From contig NW_004955464.1 in assembly GCF_000276665.1 (NCBI RefSeq), positions 11,819,290 to 11,883,289 of the forward strand: a DNA stretch of 64,000 nt, written 5' to 3'. Below are positions 45,829 to 55,576 of the stretch, piece after piece; the first letter of the stretch is position 1, and every line of letters starts with the position of its first letter. Source of the stretch: Chinchilla lanigera (lineage: Eukaryota; Chordata; Mammalia; Rodentia; Chinchillidae). The translations under genes were made by a program, and so were the position numbers. Under the pieces are notes generated by a model. That model had not been told where the DNA came from. It made no database searches and saw only the letters and a list, made by a program, of their open reading frames with translations.

Positions 45829-45935
45829 GGGCTGGGGGTTTAGCTCAGTGGCAAAGCGCCTGCCTGGCAAGCGCAAGGTCGTGAGTTCAGTTCCCGGTAC
45901 AGGAGAAAAACCAAAAACAAACAAACAAACAAAAA
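45829..45935 (+). mobile_element. Young ID SINE
   Basis: GGGCTGGGGGTTTAGCTCAG to CAGTTCCCGGTACAGG with an (AAAC)n tail. The 15-bp duplication AAATATGTTTAACAG at 45814 and 45936 is perfect. Confidence 0.93.
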
Positions 45936-46149
45936 AAATATGTTTAACAGAATAAAAATTCTCAACCCTTGGGGTGGCCAGGTTCCACTTGAAGTGACCA
46001 GGGCCTCCCGGCCAGTAGCCTGCAGCCAGGAGTAGCCTGTCCTACTACCCCAGGGAGCCCTACTACATATTTTTTTCTATGTGTCCTACAGAGACACAGC
46101 CTTATCTCAGGCTTCCCCTCCCTCCTACTGCCTTTCTTGCTCCTTTCTT

Positions 46150-46380
46150 CTTTTGGAAAACCACACATCCTACAAGACTCAACTCAGAAATCACCTCTCT
46201 CTGAAGCTTCCCCAACAGGACCCTCTGCAGGAGGGCAGTCCCATCTCCTACCAAGTCCCACAGCTCCAGGCATCTGGCCGGGGCCACACTTAGACAAGCT
46301 CCCTCCATCATTTTTTACACAGCTCTGGTCCCACCCAAACTGGGAACTTCTTTAAGAGAAGTCTGGGTCAAATGTGAGAT
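46150..46380 (+). repeat. L2 fragment
   Basis: CAAGACTCAACTCAGAAATC, CTGAAGCTTCCCCAACAGG. Confidence 0.5.
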
Positions 46381-46394
46381 TCATCTTTTCATTG

Positions 46395-46525
46395 TTGTTG
46401 TTGAACTAGGGGCTCCTATGTTGCTCTAAACTGTCCTCAACTCTTAGATTCAAGCAATCACCTTGGTTCAGGCTCTTGAGTAGGTAGGATTACTGACACA
46501 CACCACTGTGCCCGGCCCAGCTAGC
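46395..46525 (-). mobile_element. Old 7SL-derived SINE
   Basis: TATGTTGCTCTAAACTGTCC, CAAGCAATCACC and ACCACTGTGCCCGGCC. Confidence 0.55.
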
Positions 46526-46534
46526 TCTTCATTT

Positions 46535-46665
46535 TGTTTGTTTGGTTTTGGTTTTTCGAGACAGAATCTCACTATTAAGTCTAGGCTGGCCTTGAACTCT
46601 TGATCCTCCTGCCTCAGCTTCCTGAGTGCTGGGATTATAGGCAATGCACCAACATGCCTGGTTTC
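46535..46665 (-). mobile_element. B1 SINE
   Basis: CGAGACAGAATCTCACTATT to GGGATTATAGGCAATGC. Confidence 0.8.
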
Positions 46666-46994
46666 TTATTCTACTTTATAATGACTCTGTCCACAGAGTT
46701 CAGCATAAGGGAAAAACCCAGAGTCGTCCCCTGTGGAATTTTGCTAAACTGAACTGAAATGGATTTGTTTGATTAAATCCTATGAGGATTTGATCTATTT
46801 CTCAGCTTTCTACAGCTCCTGGGACAAGCTGGGTACCTGAGGTCTTACGGTATCTCTGGTGAAGGGTGAAGATTGGGAAGTTGTCCAGGGAACATTTATG
46901 TAGCTTTGTTGGGGAAAAAATGAAATGCAGAAAACTAAAAAGCCTGCAGCCGTAAAACTGGAGTTACCATGGGTAACCTCACCCCAAAACCGAA

Positions 46995-47290
46995 CCCTCC
47001 ACTCCTCCAGCCAGCCAGACCCACGCACTCCCCCCAGACACCCAGTCCAGACACCTGCGTGTATACCAAGATGCCCAGACACACACATGCCGCTGTCCCC
47101 AGGTATCAGACGCACAAACACACATGTACATATCGACTCAAACACTCAGACCCACACCAGCCACACATACCAAGATGTACACAATCGAGCTGGCATGCAC
47201 ACCCAGCCAGACACACGCATACCACAGGCACACCATCAGACACCAGCAGCACTCCTCCAGACACACCCAAACGCAGCAGATGAAACACCA
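46995..47290 (+). repeat. Degenerate CA-rich tract
   Basis: CAGACACAC/CAGACCCACAC units with no strict period. Open frames over it are not genes. Confidence 0.6.
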
Positions 47291-47454
47291 GCAGGAGGCT
47301 GAGCAAGCGGGCCCTGGGCCACACTAGAGGAGCCTAAGCCCACCAATGCCCGCAGATGGGGTCACCACCCACAGGAATCCTCTCCATCATGCTGATTTGC
47401 CAGAGCAACCCCATTAGCCCGGACTTCCTCATCATCAACCAGGGGGGCAGCTGC

Positions 47455-47530
47455 TCTCTGGGGGCGGATTGATTTATCCAACTAATTAGCCCCAATTAAT
47501 ATTAATACACATTCTCAACAACCGCAGCAG
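47455..47530. promoter_or_regulatory. Candidate homeodomain-site cluster
   Basis: GGATTGATTTATCC, CTAATTAGCC and CAATTAATATTAATACAC form a dense TAAT array, about 8 kb past the FAAH 3' end. Confidence 0.35.
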
Positions 47531-47534
47531 CTCG

Positions 47535-48855
47535 GGCACAGAAGCTGCCCACTGGGGCCATCAATCACCATCCAGGGGACAGCAGAGGACACTCAGGAAC
47601 TCCAGAGCACGGGGAGACTGCACCTCGGGCACTATCCGTAAGCCCCACTCCCAGGGAGAGTCTGCCACCATCAGCCAAAGGCGGGAACCCCAGATATACT
47701 GAGCCCTGCTCCCTCCAGCAGCCGAGGAGCCCAGAGTCCAGAAGGGCCGGTCACATCCTCGGGCAACACCAAATTCAGGTGCAGTCTCTGTCTCTATGCC
47801 CTGCCTTCCCACCTCTCTACCACCCAGGAGGACTTTGGTGATACCCCCATCACTCAGCCACTTCCCCTGCTAATTCCATTCCAGCCAGCCACAATGGCTG
47901 GCAGATGTCTTGAAATAGCCCCCTGTGATCTGTCAAAGCCACCATTAAGACCTACACCTCCCAGGAGCCTTGGCTCTAGCTCCCCACACTTTGCGCTTAC
48001 AGTTGCCCAGCACGTTTTCAGAACTGCGTGGGATGAGGTGCAGGGGGATGAGAGTTCCAGTCCCAGTGGGGCTTGGGGGTGTTCAAGGACTCCCAATAGC
48101 TTCCATTTCTTTATTTCAACCACCACCCCAAGTAAGCATACTACTAAGCCACATGCCCGGCATGGAGATAACAGCAAAAATACCCTGTCCCTGACCAAAT
48201 CAGGCTCGCTGAACGCGGATGGAGGAGAAACAGACACGGGTGCAATGAGCTGAAAGGGGAGAGCTGTGGTGACTGCACAACTGGGCTCTCCGCTTTCTGA
48301 AGGAAAAGGGCTATGCGAAGGGCCCTGTCCTGAGGTGAGTCCATCTGCTGGGACTGAGGAACAAGGGTGCCTGGGGCTGGGAATCTAAGGGGGTACTGTC
48401 TGCCCCTCTGCTGCCAGAGATGCTGGTGAGGGCCTCCATCTGCTGCAGCTCCACCTCCCTAAGCTCTTGCGCCCTGGGGCTCATGGTCCTCATTGGGCCA
48501 TGCTGCCAGAACAGCAGCACATCCACCAGCAGCGCCCACGGGAGAATTCCCGGCCACACCAACCCCGGCCTTGCGGGCCCTCTGTGGTAAGTCCTCTGCT
48601 TCCTCAAGCGCCCTCCCACTTGTGACAGCTACACTGCCAGAGCCCTCACTGGACATGCCATACCCTGCCCCTTCCCAGCCAGTTCTGTCCCCTACCGGGA
48701 CTTTCTGGGGCCAAAGGCCCTAGCCCTCAGGCCACACAGAGGAAGAAGCTGTGGCAGAGACGAGAGTGAAGGGGGTCCCAAGCCTTGCAGTGACGAAGTG
48801 GGCAGGTGAGAGGTTCTGATACCTCCTTCCCCACCTAATGCCTCCCCAGTGCCCT
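47535..48855. other. Unique DNA
   Basis: No gene or repeat family recognised. Confidence 0.4.
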
Positions 48856-48861
48856 AGTTGT

Positions 48862-48863
48862 TT

Positions 48864-48894
<31 letters not shown>

Positions 48895-49063
48895 GGTTTT
48901 TGGTTTTTGGTTTTTCTCTGGTACCGGGAACCGAACTCATGACCTTGAGCTTGCCAGGCAGTTTTTAATATTTCCTTTTTTTTTTTTTTTTGCAGTACCG
49001 GGGATTGAACTCATGACCTTGTGCTTGCCAGGCAGGCGCTTATGCCACTGAGCTATATCCCCA
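48862..49063 (-). mobile_element. Head-to-tail ID SINE dimer
   Basis: A complete ID with A tail is followed, in transcript sense, by GGAAATATTAAAA and a 5'-truncated second ID ending in (AAAAC)n. One pair of flanks (CCCAGTGCCCTAGTT and CCCAGTCCCCTAGTT) brackets the whole block. Confidence 0.7.
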
Positions 49064-49075
49064 GCCCTCCCAGTC

Positions 49076-49520
49076 CCCTAGTTTGACCCTCAAGAATTCC
49101 AGATGGGGTTGCCTACAGTTTCCTGTTGCTTTCAGGATAATCACCAACCCTTTATGCTCCACCTAAACAGACAGACCCAGGGAGGTGGCTGAACAGGACT
49201 TGTTTCCCCAGAGTGGATGTCCCAGGGGGGAATTTGGGGCCCAGGGTGGAAAGCAAGCAAGGGGCACCTGAGGGAGCACACAGGGATCTCAGTGCCTATT
49301 CTGCACCCACCCAGGGGAGACCATAGTAGGACCCCGCGGTGGATTTCCTTTGCAGCAGGCGAACGGAAACTGTGGGCATGTGGAAGTGAGCACGCTGAAC
49401 GCTGGCTGTGCTGACACCCTCAGCTTCCCAGGCCATGTGGCACCTGCACCACACCCCATGACACCCAGAGCCTGACGTCTCACCTTTGCTTGGGTTGCTG
49501 CCCCATTACCATATTACCAC
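49076..49520. other. Unique DNA
   Basis: No gene recognised. Confidence 0.4.
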
Positions 49521-49522
49521 AT

Positions 49523-49676
49523 TGAGCTGGGCGTGGTGGTGCACACCTGTAACCCTAGTACTTGGGAGGCTGAGGCAGGATGACTGCTGTGAGTTTAAGG
49601 CCAGCCTGGGCTACATAGTGAGTTCAGGGCCAACCTGAACTACAAAGCAAGACCCTGTCTCAAAAAAAACAAACTG
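49523..49676 (+). mobile_element. B1 SINE
   Basis: GCTGGGCGTGGTGGTGCAC to CCCTGTCTCAAAAAAAAC. Confidence 0.88.
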
Positions 49677-50162
49677 TATCACGCCATTGGAGGTCTTCAC
49701 CACACTTATAGGGGAAAGTGTGTACTTATTTCCCGTTTCCCACCTTAGAAAATGTTTCACAAAAACAAGAATCTTCGGGGCCTTTTGGCAAGTGCTTGGC
49801 ACATGGCAGGTGCTCAGTGATAGTTCTTCAGGAAGGAATGGTGGTGACGGAGCCCTTCATTCCTGCCTGTACCTGTGCCCTCTCTCTCTCTGCTGGCTCC
49901 TTCTAGCAGCATCAGACATGCCAAGTCAGATCTCTCTTAGGGGAAAGGAAAGGATTCTCAGATCTACATCCACCACAGCCACTGCCCCATCGAGGCATGT
50001 TCTCAAGTTCTCCACATTTCCTGATTTTATTCATTGCCTCCACTTCCTCCCCCACCCAATCTTGTCTGGCCCATGCCCAGATCTTGGTTACATCCATAGT
50101 GTTTGAAGCTGTCAGCCTGACCGTTCTTAAAATGCACTAGTTTTTGGCCCATATGATAATGC

Positions 50163-50325
50163 TTTTTTTTTTTCTTTTGGTCTTTTGGAGACAGGGTCTC
50201 ACTATGCAGTTCAGGCTGGCCTTGAGCTCACTTTTTGGCCCAGGCTGGTCTCAAACTGGCAACAATCCTCCTGCCTCAGCCCCCCAAGTGCTGGGATTAC
50301 AGGCGTGTACCACCACGCCCGGCTG
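50163..50325 (-). mobile_element. B1 SINE
   Basis: GAGACAGGGTCTCACTATGC to GGCGTGTACCACCACGCCC. Confidence 0.88.
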
Positions 50326-50339
50326 ATAATGCATTCTCA

Positions 50340-50500
50340 AATGTTCCCTCCTCCAGGAAGCATGCCCTGATGCTCTCCACACACAAATTCTAGGCCAGAT
50401 CAAGTCCCACTTGGTTTATTCCCGTAACACTTAGGACTTCTGCTCTACCACAATCCTAACACATTTTTGTATAATTACGCATTTGCTCATAGAATGAAAG
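50340..50500 (+). repeat. L2 fragment
   Basis: GTTCCCTCCTCCAGGAAGC and ATTCCCGTAACACTTAGG. Confidence 0.45.
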
Positions 50501-50625
50501 CTTTTTTTTTTTTTTTTTAAAGACAAGGTCTTGCTATGTAGTTCAGGCTTGAACTTGAAGCAATCTTTCTGCTTCAGCCTCTTGAATGCTAGGATAATAG
50601 GCATGCACCACCACACTGGGCCAAG
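50501..50625 (-). mobile_element. B1 SINE, internally deleted
   Basis: T tract, AAGACAAGGTCTTGCTATG, ATAGGCATGCACCACCAC. Confidence 0.8.
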
Positions 50626-50629
50626 CAGG

Positions 50630-51310
50630 GACTATTTCTGATTGGTTACCCTGCACATGCTGTTGGGAGGAATCCAATATAGTCACTGGATGGACAAGGG
50701 AGGGGAAGAGTAGTTAGGAGGATGAAAGAAGTGAATGGATGAAGACCTACAGATCAGGAGAAAGCGCTAGGCTGAATATACATTAATAATTTTTGTCCTT
50801 AGGAGCACTAATCAAAAACTTGGTAGTAGATAAGATAAATGCAAAAGGGGCAAGGGTCAGGGACAGACTGGGAAATTCCCTACTGAGAATGAGATGAAGT
50901 AATGTGGAGGCGCCAAAATGGGCTGATAACAAGTCCCCCATTCCTCCTGTCTCAGCGGGGCTCCACTGTGTATCCACTAAGAGCCAGGCTCCATGTGGGG
51001 TGCTGGGCTTACACGGCCAACTGCACAGCCCGGCCCCGAGTGGCATCGCCTGTCCAAGAAGGCTGGGAACACCACTCCTAACCGTGTGTGGAAACCTGGG
51101 GGTCCAGCCAAGGCCAGCTGCTGCACAAACATGGGCCAAAGGCGGATCTTGCTGGGAAGATCATGAAGTGACTGTGTGTCCGTGTCTGAAGCGTGTGACA
51201 CGTGCACACGAGCAGGCGGGTGTTGCTTCCGTGTGTGTGCCTGGCCCAGGGGTGTACCTACAGCGTGTTCCATGCTTGTTCTTGTACAAGTAAGGAAAGT
51301 ATGTGCGGCT
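50630..51310. other. Unique DNA
   Basis: No gene recognised. Confidence 0.4.
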
Positions 51311-51314
51311 TGGA

Positions 51315-51560
51315 GTGAGACATGTGCATTTCAAATCTTCTCTGAACCCCTTACTGACTGGACCTGAACAAATCAGCAACTCTCTGAACTTCATTTCCTC
51401 ACATATAAATTGGAAATAGTAGGAGCCGGGGATAGAGCTCAGTGGCACAAGCACCTGCCTGGCAAGTGCAAGGCCCTGAGACTGATTCCTGGTAGCAAAA
51501 ATAAAAAGGAAATAGTAATGCCCAATTTTCAAATGATACAGCAGGGTTATCAGCTCTACA
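51315..51560 (+). repeat. MIR split by an ID SINE
   Basis: ACTTCATTTCCTCACATATA on the left continues to ATGCCCAATTTTCAAATG on the right. Confidence 0.6.
51424..51508 (+). mobile_element. ID SINE inserted in MIR
   Basis: GAGCCGGGGATAGAGCTCAG to GATTCCTGGTAGC; GGAAATAGTA is duplicated on both sides. Confidence 0.85.
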
Positions 51561-52150
51561 CTCTAACAGATGTTGGCTCTTAATTACAACACCACCTCTG
51601 CTTCAGGAATGGACAGAAGCACAAGGCAGGCTTTCAACACTGCCCAGCAGAGTTGTGGGTGAGCAACACTCACCCTGGCGGAGGTGAGCAGGCAGGCACA
51701 AGGCGAAGAGTAACAGCACCCAGCACAGCCAGTGCAGGGGCGGGGCGGGGGGGCACGCTGGGTGCTCAGCACCACTCAAAAGCCAAGCGTGGCCTTGGAG
51801 GCTGGAGCCAGGAGTCCACACTTGGCACAAATGATTCTAAAGACATTAAGTGTATTCACATTTGCACTTAGAAAGGTCGCCTCACTGCCACACGAAGAAC
51901 ACTTAGAGACAACCACAGCAGAAGCAGGCGAGGCCAGGCAAGGAGCTGTGACAGCGGACATGGAGACAAGGGTGAAGGCTGTGGGATCAGGTGGCAGCCT
52001 TGTGGCATCTTTGAGGCCAGAAGACAGGCGATCAGGAAGAGTTACTGTGGCTCTCTGCCCGCTGGTGATGTGCGTGCCGCGCCTCCACGCCCAGGGACAC
52101 CAGAGGAGCCCGACATGTCACAAGGCCCTGACAACAGCAGATAAAGGTTG
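51560..52150. other. Unique DNA
   Basis: No gene recognised. Confidence 0.4.
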
Positions 52151-52154
52151 ACCC

Positions 52155-52320
52155 AGCTTTCAGTTCCACTGCGCTGCATCCAGCATGGAACCTCAGGCCA
52201 GGCACATAACCTTTCTGTAAAATGGGGGCAAAATACCTACGAAAAGGTTAACAGGATGGTTAGATGTTACAAGGACTCCAAGTGCCCGGAACGTAGGTGG
52301 CTCAGTGCCTCAGTAATGTG
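52155..52320 (+). repeat. MIR fragment
   Basis: TAACCTTTCTGTAAAATGGG and GTTAACAGGATGG. Confidence 0.55.
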
Positions 52321-52379
52321 ACTCAGACCCCTTCCCCGTCCTTACCTCATCACAAGTCACCTTATCTCTCCATGCATTA

Positions 52380-52560
52380 CATATTCAGGAGTCTGTTAAC
52401 AGACCCACCTGCCTCCATTCTTAGAAATATCCTCCAGAATATAAGCTCCAGAAGGACAGGGACCAAGCCCGTGTCACCCATCACCGCGGTCCCAGCTCCT
52501 ACCACAGTGCCTGGCCCCAAGTAGATGCTCACTTAATTTCCCAGAGTAACTAAGAACTGC
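52380..52560 (+). repeat. L2 3' end
   Basis: AATATAAGCTCCAGAAGGAC, ACAGTGCCTGGCCCCAAGTA, GATGCTCACTTAATT. Confidence 0.65.
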
Positions 52561-52711
52561 CTGCATATCATTCATGCCAAGAATACAGTCACAAACAAGA
52601 AAAAGTATGGTTGTTTTAGTGGAAGAGGCACAAACACATTAATGATTTTAGAGTGAGAGTGCTATTTTTTTTTAAAGTACAAAGGGTAGCACGTTAGAAA
52701 GTGACAGCTTG

Positions 52712-52869
52712 CTGGGCGCGATGGCACACGCCTGTAATCCCAGCTCTCAGGAGGCTGAGGCAGAACGATCATCAGTTCGACCAGCCTGGGCTACAAAGTG
52801 AGCTCAAGGCCAGCCAGAACTGCATAATGAGACCCTGTCTCAAAAAGACAAAAAAAAAAAAAAAAAAAA
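52712..52869 (+). mobile_element. B1 SINE
   Basis: GCTGGGCGCGATGGCACACG to a 20-A tail. Confidence 0.88.
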
Positions 52870-52889
52870 GTGACACAGAGGAACTAACA

Positions 52890-53975
52890 CAAAAACCCTA
52901 AAGCAGAGACCAGCTCCAGATGATTAAGAAACCAAAGGTGCTTGTGCGGCCAGAGCACAGGGAATGAGACCTCCGAGAGGAGACTGAAGACGGGGACAGG
53001 AGCCGTGTCCCACAAGGAGACTGGGTTCTACTCTAGCGGGCACGTCTTCAGCAAAGAGTGGCTCAGCCTGGCTGACTCCGGAAGGAGCACCTTTGCTCCA
53101 GTGTGGACAATGGAGGGGGCTGGCAAAGGAGGAAGCCCGGAGCCTGAGGGTTAGGAAGTGACTGCACTACCTGGACAAAAGGCGGGTGGCCCAGACAAAA
53201 GCCCGATGGCGAAGACATGCCACAGTGGACAGCCACATGCTTCCGTGCCTCCTTCCCCTTCCCTCAGCGGCAAGGGGCTCCTCCCTTATCACCCTTGAAC
53301 CCTGATCACTGGGGAGGAGGCGTGTATGTCAGTCCCCCGAGGGGTGGCAGCCAGGCATGGCTCACGCCGGTCTCCAGCCCCACTCAGCGCAGGGCCAGAC
53401 ACGGCCAGGCTGCGGCTCAGAGGGCTGAAGTCAATGAACCAGCAAAAGAATGAAGGAGGGGCACCTCCACTCTGCAGCCTTGTGCCTGAAAGGACGAGGC
53501 CACCAGTAACCGAAAGAGAAATGGGCGGGAGGAGGAGGCAGCCGGGCAGGTGGCAGATGGTTTTATGGGACAAGGAGCGGACATTACAGCAGCTGTTTTG
53601 AGGACGTTGTCAGGAGGAACCAGGGCAAGTGCGGCAACAACCTACTATCTCAACCGAGGTGTCCCAGTGCGGGTTGGGGGCTTGAGTCAGCCGCCCCCAA
53701 GGTGCCGGGCCCTCGGAGACGGGTAGTTTGGTGGGGACAAGGACACCACTGGGCAGTAACTGGGAAGGAAAAGCACTTTCAGAGAAACACGGGACTCAGG
53801 GTGGAGAAGAAAGCCTTGGAAAGGAAATTTGGTGGAAGAAAATGTAACACAGGCCAGGTGTGAACCAGTACCCGCCCTGCCCTGAAATATAGATCGGCTC
53901 TGAAACATCTCTAGACCACAGGAGAAGTTAGGCTGGGCCAGCAGGTGGGGAACGCTGCAGAGGGTGGTCAAGAAA
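52890..53975. other. Unique DNA
   Basis: No gene or repeat family recognised. Confidence 0.4.
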
Positions 53976-53981
53976 CCCCAT

Positions 53982-54149
53982 CTGGCTGGGCATGGTGGCG
54001 CATGCCTGGAATCCCAGCACTCGGAGGCTGAGGCAGGAGGATCACTGCAAGTTCCAGACCAGCCTGGGCTACAAAGTGAGCTCAAGGCCAGCCTGAGCTG
54101 CATAGCGAGACCCTCTCTCAAAAAAACAAAACAAAACAAAACAAAAAAG
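53982..54149 (+). mobile_element. B1 SINE
   Basis: GCTGGGCATGGTGGCGCATG to (AAAAC)n. Confidence 0.88.
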
Positions 54150-55447
54150 AAACCTCTGCCCCTGAAAACTAACTACCCTTCCCTGCCAGGCAACTCGGCC
54201 TGTAAGATATGAGCTGGCAGAAGGCAGGGCTGAGACTCTGAGGTGAGATGCTTGCCTCTGTCCCAACTACCCATTCCCTGGCAGCCTCTCCAGCCTTCTC
54301 CCCAGACAGGCAGCAGCAGCATTCTTATCCTGTCTGCTCCCCTCACTGAGCCTGGACAACCTTTCACAAGTCCCCATTGCCCTTGAGACAGAATTCAAGT
54401 TGCTGACCTGGCCACCCAAGTTCACCTTGATCCAGCCTCACCTACACCTCTGCTGCCTCTGTACCCATTCAACATCCCTGCTCACTCAAGCTCACCCTGG
54501 TCTTGGATATGCGGTGTTTCCTCCCAGGGACGCCCTTGTTCCCTTTATCTCACATGAGAGAACTCTCTGGTTCTCCAGTTCCCCTCGCAAGCCTTCCCGG
54601 AGCAGGGCAGGCTTCAACTGGCCTTGCGAGGGAACACGCTCCACCTGCCTTTTCACACGCTTGCCGACCGCCACCCCCCCCCACCTGTGGGCTCCTCTAC
54701 CCAACAGCACCGGCTCAGGGCCAGCTGTGTCCCCTCGGTTCCCTGCAGCCCAACTCAGGTACCTCTCCTGTGGCCCTGTACTGGCCACAGAACACAAAGA
54801 CATAGCAATGCAGTCCCCACCACCAAGGAGAAATGGCCAGGGAGACAGACCCATCACAGATGCCCACACGGGGAGCCTGGGAGGAAGGAGCTCACTCTTC
54901 CTGGCCCGGAAGCAGCACAGAAAGCCTCCTAGAGAAAGGGGTCCGGGCTGGGCCTCCAAAGTCTGAGTGGAGGAGGAGCAGGAAAGGCACCCAGCAGAGA
55001 AGCAGAGGGGGGAACCAAGGGCAGTACCCAGCAAAGCCAGATAGCAGAGCTGGAGTGAAGTGCTGGGGACACAAGCACGTGTCCCTCCTGAGGGTGATGG
55101 ACACCAGGGGGATTTTGGAGCAGAAGAGTGACATGGCTGCCGCCTGGCTCTGGAAGGTCAAGCCAGCCTGTCCAGCCCAGCAGCCCACAGGCAAGGAAAT
55201 GTGTCTTGACTGTTGGTGGTCGTGGCCCTGTCATACCTGCTGGCCACCACATAGGGTGAGGGGTCAGGGTGGAAAGGAGACAGAGAGGGGAGCAAGATCC
55301 AGACTTGGGGAGTCTACCCTTGGCTGGGCTCAGGGAAGGGGATGTGAGGTCTCGGCCCCATGCTGAGCAGTTCCTCCATGTGCCCCGTTGGGCTGGGCTA
55401 CAGGGCATGTGCTGTCACGTCCTTTGGAGCCAAGTGGCAGGCGGCCC
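54150..55447 (-). other. FAAH 3' UTR and downstream flank
   Basis: No AATAAA or ATTAAA is seen on the minus strand in the first 1.2 kb after the stop. The nearest variant is GATAAA (complement of 54544-54549), inside an old L2. In human this flank hosts the FAAH-OUT / FAAHP1 transcript; no FAAH-like exon copy is recognisable here. Confidence 0.4.
54320..54620 (+). repeat. L2 3' region
   Basis: ATTCAAGTTGCTGACCTGGC, CCAGCCTCACCTACACC and TGTTCCCTTTATCTC follow L2 order. Confidence 0.6.
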
Positions 55448-55576
55448 TCAGGATGGCTGCTTCTCAGGGGTCATCAGTCGCTCCACCTCCCGCATGAACC
55501 GCAGACACAGCTCTTCTTGCCAGGGCAGAGCCACGCACTGCACGGCCACAGGCAGCCCCACGCTGTTCTTCAGGGC
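55448..55576 (-). CDS. FAAH: FAAH exon 15, C-terminus and stop
   Basis: Encodes ALKNSVGLPVAVQCVALP through RLMTPEKQPS and ends with TGA at 55450-55448. Acceptor ACAG. Transcription continues leftward into the 3' UTR, whose end I cannot fix. Confidence 0.95.
   Translation of the reverse strand, partial: ALKNSVGLPVAVQCVALPWQEELCLRFMREVERLMTPEKQPS

Noticed and set aside
45829..45900. tRNA-Ala gene
   Set aside because: tRNA-like head belongs to an ID SINE with tail and target duplication.
1..55447. DMBX1 exons, the expected downstream neighbour of FAAH
   Set aside because: No stretch encoding a homeodomain recognition helix (VWFKNRRAK) was seen on either strand; the gene is probably beyond the left edge.
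40000..55447. A FAAH pseudogene copy like human FAAHP1
   Set aside because: No FAAH exon-like sequence recognised outside 55448-62841.
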